Source: Acorus gramineus
Lineage: Eukaryota > Streptophyta > Magnoliopsida > Acorales > Acoraceae
DNA: 64,000 nt
Assembly: GCA_030737835.1 (NCBI GenBank)
Contig: CM060847.1
Location: 6,600,484-6,664,483, forward strand
Direction: 5' to 3'
In this document: in pieces, positions 13,241-24,527 of the stretch
Position numbering within the stretch: the first letter of the stretch is position 1
Layout: each line of letters opens with the position of its first letter
Notes under the pieces: model-generated
The model's database searches: none
What the model was told of the DNA's origin: nothing
What the model saw: the letters and a program-made list of their open reading frames with translations, nothing else
Made by a program: the position numbers and the translations under genes

Positions 13241-14277
13241 AGCTGGTGCCATGACATTTCCACACTTAACAAAGAGACCATACCGGTAAACCGAGCAGAT
13301 TCTTTATATCATTATTTGCTAATTTTCTTTATTCTTTTTTTATGGGGATTTAGAATGGATTTCAGCTTTCCAAGCCGAGATTGCTGCAGTTTTGATCAAA
13401 GTTTTGGTACCATGTTTTGGCTAAGTTTATTGTATTAAGTGTATAATCTATAATGTTGAAATTAAACTGTTTGTAACGTGTCGTTTGATATTTGAGCTGG
13501 TTTGTCAAGTTATTTACTTTTAACTCTTGAAGTACTTCTTGTTTGACAAATTTGAGTACTTAATTTTTAGTTTTTCCAGAAGGAATTTTTTTTATCATCT
13601 CAAATATAGAAGTTAAATTTGCACTTCAGCTTGCCAGCAATATGGCAGAGATGCACCCCTACCCGGGTTCAATCCCAGTCTACCCCATGTGGGTGAATTT
13701 TCTGTTGGTTTAGGCGCTTTGAATACGGCTGTTTTATTTATAAAATTAGTTTTACAAATATTTAAGACAGATTAATATAACTATAGTTTTCAAATATACA
13801 CTGTAGAACTGTGATAAATTTGGTCATTGTGCCCAATTTAATTATATATATATATATATATATATAAAAGCTGTATCTCATAAGCACTTCTTATCCAGCT
13901 TACAAATTCTGCCTTTTTTTATTATTTTTAACTTAAATAAGTTTAATAAATATGTAACAATTGTTTATTTTAAATTAAAATTTATGATATATAATTTATA
14001 AGTTTTAACAAACATGTTCTGCCTTTGGAAAAACAAAAGTTTAGATTCTCTGCATGAAAACAACAAAGAATTCCTATGACACCGTATAATATCTTACCAC
14101 ATGGATAACTTAATTTATTTAAGTTATCCATGTATGGTTGTTATGTTATCAAATAAAGTAAAAACATTTTTTTACTAGGATGATTTTTTTATCATTTATG
14201 TGATGTTTTTTTATTTGTGGCTATAAGAATTCTTTGTAAACACAAAAAACAAAGATATTTCCTCCTCAGTTTGTAAT
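13241..14277. other. ESF1 3' flank and intergenic sequence
   Basis: The probable ESF1 3' UTR comes first, then AT-rich spacer. Around 13621-13700 there is a tRNA-promoter-like stretch with a B-box-like GGTTCAATCCC at about 13665, possibly a SINE fragment. A (TA)n microsatellite lies at about 13843-13866. I see no gene. Confidence 0.5.
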
Positions 14278-15541
14278 GGGGCTAATATCAATACCACCCT
14301 TGTTGATCATTAACACGTTCCCTGAATAATTTAAATTAACCAATCATGGTTAGAAAAAAAAAATCTCCAAATCATCCCCTTACACCTCGTCAGATTTTTT
14401 CGTAAATCATATTTAATGTGTCTAAATTTTCTCTGTGTTTTTTCATTATCTTCTTCAACCTCTCTTCAATAAATTTTTCTCTTTTTTATATCGTCTTCTT
14501 CGATCCCTTTTCAATATTAACGATTTTACATATTACCGATGATAAGGATTTACTCAACTCACCACATTTTTTTTTGTTTAAAACAAAGAAGAAAGATGGA
14601 ATAACAAAGAAAATAGACAGGTCTGGATCCTCCGTTTATATCTTGCACCTTTTTTTTTTTTTTTTTTTGTGTAAAGATGCCACCTGCACACATTTATATC
14701 GGACGGTTGAAAATTTATTGGTAATGTAGACCCCTCATTCCTTCTTTTTTTTGTTTTGTTAATCACAAAGGATCTCGTCTGTCCTTTTTTTATTTTATTA
14801 TTAATCACAAATGATCTCGTCCGTCCGTTACTTTTTTCAGTTGAAAATTCATCTCCTTCACAGAGACTGCAGCAATCACTGATGGTGGCTTCCTCCACTT
14901 CTTTTGTTGTTTCTTTTGTTTTTTGGAGTGAGTTTTGATTTCTTTTAAGTCATGAATCTCATTTTGTGATTTTTTTAGTGAACATTTTGTCATATTTTTT
15001 AGATTCACAAGATGCAATAATATGAAACCAATTAGACCAAAAAATCAAAATCCAGAAATAGGTGGGTTCATAGGAATTGAAACATAAACTCCCAAAATTG
15101 ATCAAAAGAAGAAACAACCCCCCCCCCCCCCCCCAAAACATCCCATTTTGATTAATCAAAACTCAATATAAAGAAACCCACAAACTAATATTATTTTTTT
15201 TTATTGAATTCCACCTTAGCATCAGCTACCCTCAAAAAACCATATCATTCCTTACAAATCTAAATGAATTTTCAACCATGCGATTTAAACATGTACTGAT
15301 GGCATCCTCCGTTCCTCACACAAAAAGTAAAGCAAGATACAAGTAAAAAAAAAAAGCCAAGCAGAAGCATCCAGACCCCAAAATAGATAGCTCCCATTGA
15401 TCTCAACTAAAAATAGGATTTTTAAGGATTTTTTATTTAATGATTGATTTTGATTAACCACAGTTAATAAAAAAAATGGGGTTTTAAATTATCTATTAGG
15501 GGAGACATGTCATTAATCAAGGGTGTACTGATAATAGCCCC
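14278..15541. mobile_element. Long inverted-repeat element upstream of FAP2
   Basis: The left end reads GGGGCTAATATCAATACC. The right end, on the opposite strand, reads GGGGCTATTATCAGTACACC. Similarity between the arms continues inward (CCCTTG...GATCATTAACA, later GGTTA). The element is about 1.26 kb, includes a 17-bp C run at 15118-15134 and a partly duplicated ATCTCGTC segment at about 14760-14826. No long coding frame exists. The flanks share only about half of 9 positions, so the target duplication is uncertain. It ends about 650 bp before the FAP2 start codon. Confidence 0.6.
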
Positions 15542-15595
15542 ATACATAATACTTAGGGCAAATAAATCCAAAAAAAAGGCCACACGTCATATTTC

Positions 15596-15601
15596 CACGT
15601 G
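15596..15601 (+). promoter_or_regulatory. G-box (CACGTG) upstream of FAP2
   Basis: A perfect CACGTG palindrome, within TTTCCACGTGAAA, about 590 bp before the FAP2 start codon and before the CT-rich leader (about 15737-15757). G-boxes bind bHLH and bZIP factors in plants. Function here is inference from the motif and position only. Confidence 0.35.
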
Positions 15602-15955
15602 AAAGCCCAGTGGCTTCACCTCAAAAGTGAATTATAACGATAGAAAGAGTGGTTATAGCGAATTCCTCTCTTTTTGGAAAGAAAAGCAAAAGCAGTCTTT
15701 GTGTTGCAGCCATTAAAGGAGGAGGGGAAAGCGAGAGTCCTCTCTCTCTCTTTCCATATATAGAAAGAGAAGGTTATTCAATTCCGTTTCTTGCGCTGAA
15801 TTACAATTCCCTCTCAATAATGAATATTCCTTCCTCTTCTACCTCCCCAACTGTCCCTCTCTCTTGGCATTCCTCTCTTTAACAACAAGAAAGTTTTAAC
15901 TTTTGAAAACGAAACCCTAATTTTCCTGCATTCCATTTGGGGGACTCTCCAACAG

Positions 15956-16147
15956 GTCCGCGTTAAACTGTTGATGCAATCTCTCTGGTTTTTCTTTTCT
16001 TGTATGAATCATTGATTGATGGATTTCGATTTGATTTTGATGTCTCTGACGCGTCATAAATTTCATGTCAATTCGGTTTGGTTTTCATGTGTTTCATTGC
16101 ATAATTTAGACGAACAACTGATTCTTTTGAGTCGAATTGCTCAACAG
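15956..16147 (+). other. Possible intron in the FAP2 5' UTR
   Basis: The text AACAG|GTCCGCG at 15951-15962 and CTCAACAG|GTTCTT ending at 16147 would bound a 192-bp intron in the FAP2 leader, 37 bp before the start codon. It is T-rich and of typical plant intron size, but there is no coding phase to confirm it. Confidence 0.4.
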
Positions 16148-16184
16148 GTTCTTCGGACTCTGCGTATAGTAGTGTGGGCATATC

Positions 16185-19100
16185 ATGCGTAATGATTGGT
16201 TGCACTTTTCGAACCATGATTTCGATGGTCGATCACACGATTTTGGGGTTCATCTGTGGTCCCAAATCGGTTCGTTTGTCGAGAATTCTCTCCACAATTC
16301 GGGCCAGTTTCATATCCTGGGGAGCTCGGCCATTCATGAGGCGTTCAGTTGCATGTCCAAGTTTGCAGGGGCTTTGCTTTTCTGGTTTTCTACGGGATCG
16401 AATTCCAATTTCCACCGAAAAGCATCGTGCAACAACGCACATTGCTCGAAGCCTACGAGTAATCAGTCTTATAGACATGTAACACATGTTTCCTTGCATG
16501 CACAAGATCTTGCAAGTCTGAATTTTGGCAAGTCGGCGAGTTCTGCCGTTCAACACCTATGGAAGGAGATTGGACAATTTCAGTCATCCGATGTGCTATC
16601 ACTTGCGGCGGCACTTGTGCCACCTTTGGACAACATGTATGCTTTTTTTATGCTTTGGCAAGATTTCTGTTATTTATTCGTATTTTTGGTTATTGTTTCG
16701 AATGTTTTAAATGACTAGAAGATCACGAAAAATGCTGGCTGTTCCACTGGAGAGTACTGATGAACGGATCTTAGGATTGATTGAACAAACACCTCACGAG
16801 GATGACCATCGAGGATGCTCTGGTCTCTGTTTATCAGACATGAGTTGGAGGAGAGATGCAATTGAACCAAGGACAGGCATCAAATTTCCATCTGTTTTGG
16901 ATACTTCCGGTCTGCCAGAGGTTATATTTGATTATAATTTATGCAGATATTTATGTTTTGTGGCACTTGAGCTTATCATGATCAATGATTGGGTGATTAA
17001 ACTTAAGACATGGAGTTTCCAACATGCTTGTATATCTAGCTACATATACTATTGATGGGTATATTTGTTCTTGGTTTAAATTTTAATGAGATTTAGATGC
17101 TGCTGTATAAATATGCAATTGATTCATAGACCACCTTGATGTCAAATTAAATTTTAGTGCAATCTTATGCACTTGTTGAAAGACCAACTTTAATGAGTTA
17201 AACTTCTCTGAAACAAGAAACTGCAGAATTGTCTGTGGTCTCTTTATGCTTTGCTATGACCTTATATGTCTCCATATTATTTCATTGAAATTCTATCAAA
17301 TAATTCACATATTTTGGGCTGTCATTTGCTGTTCTTCATAAGACCTGATTTCCTTGTGGAGTAGTTTCTCATATAATGTCAGATAATTACAATGGAAGTC
17401 ATTGTATATCCACAAATAATATCAGTAGCAGAAGAGAGGTGTTATCCATTCCCCATGGATATGTTGCATTCTATTGCATGCCAGAAGTTAATGCATCAAA
17501 AGGAGTTTTTTTTGCCAGTTTGTGAAGCTCATTCTTACTTGATTTTGATGTGAATAATTTGGAATTTGTATTATCATTTAATCAAAAATCTGATTTTGAT
17601 AATCCAAAAATTGAATGTCTTCGTTTGACTTTTTGTTTAGATGACTGGACTTATGAGAGAATTATACGGTGTAAGTTTGGCAAATTTTGAATTTGAGACT
17701 CCCAAATGACCAGAAAATTTACCATGACTTCACTCTTCTCTGACATCTTATAATACCTCTCATGGCCAAACTATCTGGGTCATCCCTGGTGTTTCCAAGG
17801 AGTTTCTTGTTATCTGCTTTTGATTTGTAATATAAACTAAAGAATCATGTGATTCAGTTCAAATGTTGTATTACCTGTTTTGTTATGTATGATCCATCAC
17901 TGATTTTTTTCCTTTTACCCTAAACATTTATCGGTCGGACTTCCGAGCGACATCACATTTTTCATTTTTGGTCATGTTCCTTGAAGTTATGTTAATCTTA
18001 TTTTTTTCACCAGGTCATTTTTATTCTGGTTGTCTACTTGTCTTTCAACTGCCCTAACTGCTGCTCTATTTGTTTCAGGTACTTGTTGGAACTGGTTCTA
18101 GAAGTATGCGTATAATTAAAGTTAAATCTTTGAAAGTCTATGCATTTGGTTTATGTAAGTGTATGATATGAACTTCTGCTTGTATCATTAGTTAATTTAT
18201 GGCTGTAAGTAATCGTGATAACAAATTGGCTTGCTTTGGATTTTTAAATACTAGATGCAATGAATCTCATGAACTTCATGTTTTTATAATATTTGTACAT
18301 ATCTCCAGATATTAATCCACACTCCCTGTGTGAGAAACTGGGTCAAAAGTATGCTTCAGTGCCAATAAATGAGTTGACGAACTGCCCAGATTTTTATCAT
18401 GATCTCCTCAGGTATTACATGTTGGCTTGTATAAGATGTACTCAAGTAAATTTCATTCTTTTCTTTGTGTATTTAGTATTTATGAATGCAAAGGATTGGG
18501 GATAGGCAACACATGGTGCATGTCTGTGTTACACATCCAACAACCATATCTTTTGAAAATGAGCTCTTTCCAGTTATTATTGTTAGTTGACCAATTTATT
18601 CATGACACAAAATTATTTGTTCTAACGAGCTATCAAGATATTATATTGGTAAACTTCTGAAGATATTTTACTGAAGATTGGAATTGATGAATTTGAAGTG
18701 AATTTGACATGATTTTTTTTTTATTTGCAATCTTACCAAAATTTAAGATAGGAGCTATAAATGGTGACATTATTTTTCCCCTTTTAGAGGAACAAATGAA
18801 CATATCCATTGGATGAATAATAACACGACAAATAACACTATTTATTCATCAAAATCTTTAGTAAGAGGGATTCCTGGATAAAGGGTGACAATGTATTTTG
18901 CATCCTATATATTGCTGACATATATCCTCATATCCATTAAGTAAGAGGGGGATTCCTGGATAAAGGGTGACAAATAACATTTTTTTGGTTAATGATTGTG
19001 ACCTACAGCACATATATATTTTTTTTGAAAGAAATGGTAGGCATGTGCCTTATATTGTATTCAAATTCAAGCGGCACGCCCAAAGCATAAAGTTGGTAAA

Positions 19101-22100
19101 TGAGGGATCTCAAATTTACCAACTTTATGCTTTGGGAGTGATACAAGTCATATGCCATGACCTCAAATTTACCTCCAATATACAAAACTTTGCTTGGCAA
19201 GCAATGAAGAGATGCAGCATTGTCTCCTTCTCCATCTCGCATAGGGGACATCGGGTATCGGCATCAGGCACCCATTTGACACGGTACACACAAGTGAGGA
19301 GCTTCTCCTGAAACAACAGCCTCATGAACATATGCACCTTGAGGGGGATCTTCGGTTTCCAGATCTCCATCGCTTTCAAAGCGGTTGTTTCAAGCCTTGG
19401 AAGATCCCGACGCCACCAATAGCAGCATCCCCAAACATAGAAGGAATGTTGAGGCTGAGGTCTCCAACAAACCGCATCCTGTACCCCTTCCGAGATGGAG
19501 ATGGTGTAGAGTTCCCTCAACAGATCAGTGAGGAAAGAGACCTCCTCCCCTTCGGGATTCCTCCGCAACCGGATGTCCCAAACTCCACCCACACCTCTTG
19601 GACTCCAAAAACTCGTGACTTTTCCATCATGATCCCGAGAAAGCCTATAGGCCCCGGCGAATCGCTCTTTCAACGGACTATCTCCGAGCCAAACATCCAT
19701 GCCAAAACCTGATGGATCTGCCGTCCTTCACCTTCCATCGTATGGCATCCATGAAACCTCTTGTAGCAGAGAGGATGTTCTGTTGAGTGAAAGAGACACG
19801 AGGTGAGATTGCCGGGAAAGGATTGGTTGGGACGCTGCCTCCAAAACGCGCCTACAGGAGTCGGCACCACAACAACCTATGGTTGGACAGCCACCGCCAC
19901 CACTTAGAGAGGAGAGCCTTGTTCAAATCCCCCAAGTGCGACACCCCCCTTCCCCCCCAAAAAAAGTGTCGCCTGCTGCAGACCAGATACCAACGAGCCA
20001 AATGGGACTTGTGACCTTCTCAAGTTTTTGAAGAACACCCACGGGCATTTTGAAGATCGACATGAAGAAAACCGGGAGGTTAGAGAGAACCGCTTGGTGA
20101 AGAGTCAATCGGCCCCCGAAGCTTAAGAGCTTCCCCCTTCCCTTTCCATCCCTCCAATCGTCTTTCGAATTTCACCACCAACGGATTCCAATCCACTTTC
20201 CAAAGCTTGCCTAAGTGGAGAGGGAGACCAAGAAGACGAGTAGGAAAGTGTTGTACTCAACAACTGGATATCCTTGCAAAAGAGGCGAGTTCCTCAGGAT
20301 CTAAGTGGGTGGCAAGCATTGAACTTTTTTGAAAATTGATGCGGAGACCTGAAAGGAACTCGAAGCACTTGCATACAAACTTCACACCCCGGAGCGAAAG
20401 GGACTTGGCCGCACAAAGGATTACCCCGTCATCCGCATGATATGGAGGGACCGCCAACGCAAATGGAAGACCCTCGATCCATCCGTCTGCCTCCGCCATC
20501 TTCATCATCCTACTAAATGCATTAGCCACCACTGTAAACAAGATGGGGGGATAGGGGTCACCCTGCCGCAGCCCTTTATTCATGTGAAAGAATCCACATG
20601 GTTTTCCATTCATTACGACCGAAGCTTTTGCGGTGGAGATGCAGTCCCTAACCAAACGTAGCCAGTTGGGTTCAAAACCATGACAAGCTAAAAGAATGAA
20701 GACATGACCTGCAGCTCATATTGAAATAGAAGCAATTTTTTCAAATGAATGAAGAAATACATAAAGTCGGTTTGGTGATGTATAGGTCTCACGCATGTTG
20801 GGCATTGATGAAGCATGCCCCCCCCCCAACACCAAAAAAATTATGGCTAGACTTCCCAAACCAATGTAGGGAAAGGGACTCACTTTTGCAAACTATTTAG
20901 AATATTTTTTTAAAATTTTTTTTTTGCTTTTAATCTGCTCTTTAGTAACATATTTTATGCTGGTGTACGCAGGGAGGATATCCACATGACGGTTAGGCTA
21001 GTTGTTAATTGTAATGGGCTTAAATTTACTACCGTGCGTGAGTAAGTCTTTTTTTCATCCTGAAATTGAGTTATTATTTCACTGCGGATTAGCTTTGAGA
21101 AAATTAAACCTCTTTTATTTTGTATAGAGTAGCATTCTATCATTTTATTAGGGACAAGTTTAGGATACTTTATTTGCAAAATATCTCCTCTTTGCTGCTT
21201 GCTAAATTAATCTTGGACTCTTTCTTAGAGCATTTCTTTGATTCCCTTCTTTAACACTTAACATATGTATGCTAGTTTCCATCTTAAATCTATGCAAGTG
21301 TTCACTGATTCCAAGAAAAAAATATTGAAATTTATTTTAGAATTCTTATAGTCAATTAAGATGCTAAAAATATCCATTCCGGCTTTTATGTTTAATGTTC
21401 TATTTTCCATTATTTATTCAGATGTTGCTTAAAATATGAATTATCTTGTATGCGTACTTCTTGTCAATTCAAGATTTGGAAACGCTAACTAAATCTTTCT
21501 CATTGGCATACTTCTGCAGTGCCTTTGAAAAATCCCTTCGAGCCCGTTTGCAAAAGGTAATAATTACAAACCATCTTTCTTTGTTTCACTGTACCTACTT
21601 AAATAAAAAATGCATTGACAGTTCTTTTTCTTGGAAAAAAGGTGAACCCTAACACAGATTATCACTGCCTAAGTGCATTTCGTTCATATTTCACCCGGGA
21701 TATCCCACTACCGGTGGTAAGTCAACTATTCCTTCTGCTCCCATTTCCTGCCCATTCCCTGAAGATTTATTGGATGTAAAAGAAAATTCACACCTTTCTG
21801 AATAGCAGGGTACGACAATTTATTTTCGACAGACTGCAAACGGGCACCTAATAACAGAAAGTCCGTAATTTGGATTTTTTTTTTTCATCTCTTTCTTGTT
21901 TCTGCTTACATCTTGGGAGAACCATCGTTTAATGAAATTACATATGCAGTTGGTGGTCAGCAGATGGGGGTGGTTCATAGCAAGGATTTATGCAGTAAGT
22001 CATTTATCTTATCTTCTGTTCTTTTTCATGGTGGTGTTGTAATGCATACATGATACATACAGTCTAAAAGAATGCACAGGGAAATTTTGCTCTTAGTTTG

Positions 22101-22746
22101 TGGAAGAATGACAGGCCATACTATTTTTTATTATATTTTTTCATGGCTTCCCTTCACTATGTCAAAACCTGCAGATGAAACAATTGAATCATGCCACCAA
22201 TGCCACCATAAGTTTTAAGATTTTATTTTTTGTTTTTGTTGATTTTTTTTTTCTCCTGTTTTATTCTTTTCTAATGCTGAAGTTTAATTTTATTGGAACA
22301 TTTTGATGGTGACCCAAGCAACATTCAAAATATATATATATTTTTTTAATAAAAGTGGTTGTGTCCAATTTTATTGTCATTCAAATACAATGAAATGCAG
22401 TTTTTTTATTTAAAGTATATTCATTTAATGTATTTTGTTGAAAGAAAACATTAGCAGAAACAAAGCCAGTACTAAGTTCAGGAAATTCCCTTATAAGTCA
22501 ATATGAAATTCATTAATCATGGGTAGTCTATGCTTATTAAATTTGCAAACTGTTCTCATTTTGGTTTTCTTGAATGAACTAACCAACCAAAGAATTTGCA
22601 CATCAGAGCAATGTATCTATAGACAATTTTTTATTCAAACATGTGCAGGAGCTTTCTTCGACATGTACATCGGGAGCGTTCCCGTCTCGCCACAGGCAAA
22701 GCATGAGATAGCCAAAAATGTTGGTAGCATAATCAGGAGTTGCTGA
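16185..22746 (+). CDS. FAP2: FAP2, chalcone-isomerase-like fatty-acid-binding protein
   Basis: Ten coding exons: 16185-16636, 16719-16920, 18079-18154, 18309-18411, 20973-21041, 21520-21556, 21642-21716, 21809-21860, 21950-21994 and 22649-22746. All are in phase, giving about 402 aa. The chalcone-isomerase fold starts in exon 2-3 ([36 protein letters not shown]) and continues with [28 protein letters not shown] and [18 protein letters not shown]. It ends with [23 protein letters not shown]-terminus ([12 protein letters not shown]), size and layout match plant FAP2 (At2g26310), a non-catalytic type of this fold. FAP proteins bind fatty acids in the plastid; that is family knowledge. The N-terminus is not an obvious transit peptide. 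Intron 4 (2.56 kb) carries an antisense LINE remnant. A (CT)n stretch lies in the leader. Confidence 0.94.
18860..18973. repeat. Short direct repeat in FAP2 intron 4
   Basis: A segment of about 33 bp beginning GTAAGAGGGATTCCTGG occurs at about 18860-18892 and again, with an extra G, at about 18940-18973. It is a local duplication next to the LINE remnant. Confidence 0.75.
19003..20695 (-). mobile_element. 5'-truncated LINE (non-LTR retrotransposon) remnant
   Basis: Minus-strand frames read as a plant L1-like ORF2, now broken by frameshifts. From about 20695 downward: a reverse-transcriptase core ([32 protein letters not shown], an altered YHADDGVI where YADD is usual). Then [21 protein letters not shown], and a C-terminal zinc-knuckle zf-RVT domain ([32 protein letters not shown]). 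The 5' half of ORF2 and ORF1 are absent. It lies antisense within FAP2 intron 4 and cannot move by itself. No clear target duplication or poly-A tail was identified. Confidence 0.9.
19079..19136. repeat. Hairpin near the LINE 3' end
   Basis: Perfect 23-bp inverted arms, CCCAAAGCATAAAG... at 19079-19101 and the complement at 19114-19136, with a 12-bp loop. The arms duplicate and invert a piece of the LINE 3' region, so this is a secondary rearrangement. Confidence 0.85.
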
Positions 22747-23722
22747 GCTATGACTCAGTTCTGACATAACAAGCTTTTTGAAAGATTGCTGAATGATGCC
22801 ATTCAAGTTTGCTCAAGACTGTAATTTAAAGAAAAGAAGGGCAGTGGCAATGAAACATTAAATATATTGCCAAATCTTTCAAATTATCTAGATCAATAGG
22901 ACACATTTGTATCAATTCTTTTTCCCCATCTTTTGATGTGGGTTTGCCTACACTCCCACTTTGATGCTCAGTTTAAATTCAATTGGAAGGAGAGATCATG
23001 AAAAGTGGTTTTGTATCTATAGGTGAAAATTTATTATTTCCATGGAAGTAGGAGACCATTTTTAGGACATATATGGAATGCAACAGATTGTTTTCTACAA
23101 TGTAGTGAATCATAGATTTAACTCATTTTGATTGCCATTCATAAGATTATTATTTGTCATGATTTTTTTTTCTTCTCTTTGTTTTGTAAAGACATGTTAC
23201 AAGGTCTTTTTTGTTGGACAAGGGGAAAATAATGTAAAATAGAACACTGCTACACTCAGATACTAATAATTTAGACATCATGTCATCTAATGTAACACAT
23301 AATGTTGTATATATTTTACTGTGTCAATATATATTAGAAAACAAAAAAATGTATGCATTCAATTGATTCAAATATACATTAATATGTACATTATTAGATA
23401 AATATATATTAAGAAAAAAAATCAAATCATCTGCAATATGTAGCACAATTTTATTTTTTTGTTCCAGCGAAATGAGAGAATGAACTTCAAACAACCCTAA
23501 ATATAACATTTTTTTCATTTTTTTTGTCTTTTGTAATTTTTTTTGGGCATCCCCTCTAATAAAATTTAGGTCAAATGCCTATTGTTTTCATAAAAAAAAA
23601 AAAAAAAAAACACTTTCTCATGATCATACGGTGAGCCTTATAGGAGGTATGTATTTATAGTACATATATTTTTGGAGGGTGGTATAAAAAAGTGTGGGCC
23701 TTATTGGATGGGTTGTTCTTGA

Positions 23723-24009
23723 GAGGTCGGATCCGGTCAGTTCGGTCAGTACCAAATTGGACACCTCTTTAATTGAACTACATAACGTATAAATCGAGCA
23801 GCACAACCAATTATTGAGAATATATTTCACTCTCTTATTAGATCCAATCAGCTATTGGAGAAAATATGAATTCTTAAGTATCATCGGTATCCAATAGGAG
23901 AGTGAAATATATACCCAACAATTAATTATGCAGTTCCATTTATATATTGTGCAATTCGATTAAAGGGGTGTCCAGTTTGGTACTGACCGAACTGATTGGA
24001 TCCAATCTC
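23723..24009. mobile_element. Foldback MITE between FAP2 and the OXS3-like gene
   Basis: About 287 bp, almost entirely an imperfect inverted repeat. The left arm begins GAGGTCGGATCCGGTCAG; the right arm, on the other strand, begins GAGATTGGATCCAATCAG. Both continue with TTCGGTCAGTACCAAA then TGGACACC. Arms are roughly 120-130 bp around a short centre. No coding capacity; no sure target duplication. Confidence 0.7.
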
Positions 24010-24491
24010 TATTCTCAGGGTGGTGGTGGGCCCATCTGTTCTGGGTGACGTGTATTTATGTCGAGAAAAGAAAATAATATGTTCTTTTGTACAATATTGT
24101 CCTCGTTCATTAAAGTACATATTGTTATAAAAAATAAAAGTAAAATATATATTTAGATGAAGTAGCATATTTTTTTCTTTTCATATTGTATTATCGTAGC
24201 ATAACCTTGAATTGGGAAATGATAGGGATGGTACACAATCCAATAGTGGAATGTATAAGTGGTTGATGAGCTGTTTTTAAGTTACAGATTGCGCTGTATG
24301 GGCTGTAAAATACAATTCCCCCAAAAATGTTAGGAAAATGTGGGCCTGGGCTGGCAAGGTAACTCAAAGTTAAAGCCCCATGACCCACGATCAAATATAA
24401 AGCTCAGGCTCAAATGTAATCTGGACCGTTGAGCATATGAATGTTTTATAACATCCAGAGTCCCTGACCGTCAATTTACGTCTTCGAAGAG

Positions 24492-24499
24492 TATAAATA
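24492..24499 (+). promoter_or_regulatory. TATA box of the OXS3-like gene
   Basis: TATAAATA, 29 bp before the first in-frame ATG (24528). A TATA box usually lies about 25-35 bp before the transcription start. Either the leader is nearly absent, this box is not used, or translation starts at a later ATG. Confidence 0.4.
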
Positions 24500-24527
24500 G
24501 AAGTGAAATCCGAGGAAGTTGGGGCTA

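Larger units (their letters stand above)
22747..24527. other. FAP2 3' flank and OXS3-like upstream region
   Basis: The probable FAP2 3' UTR is followed by AT-rich intergenic DNA with an 18-bp A run near 23592 and a foldback element (listed separately). Close to the OXS3-like start there is a TATAAATA at 24492-24499. No other gene was seen. Confidence 0.5.
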
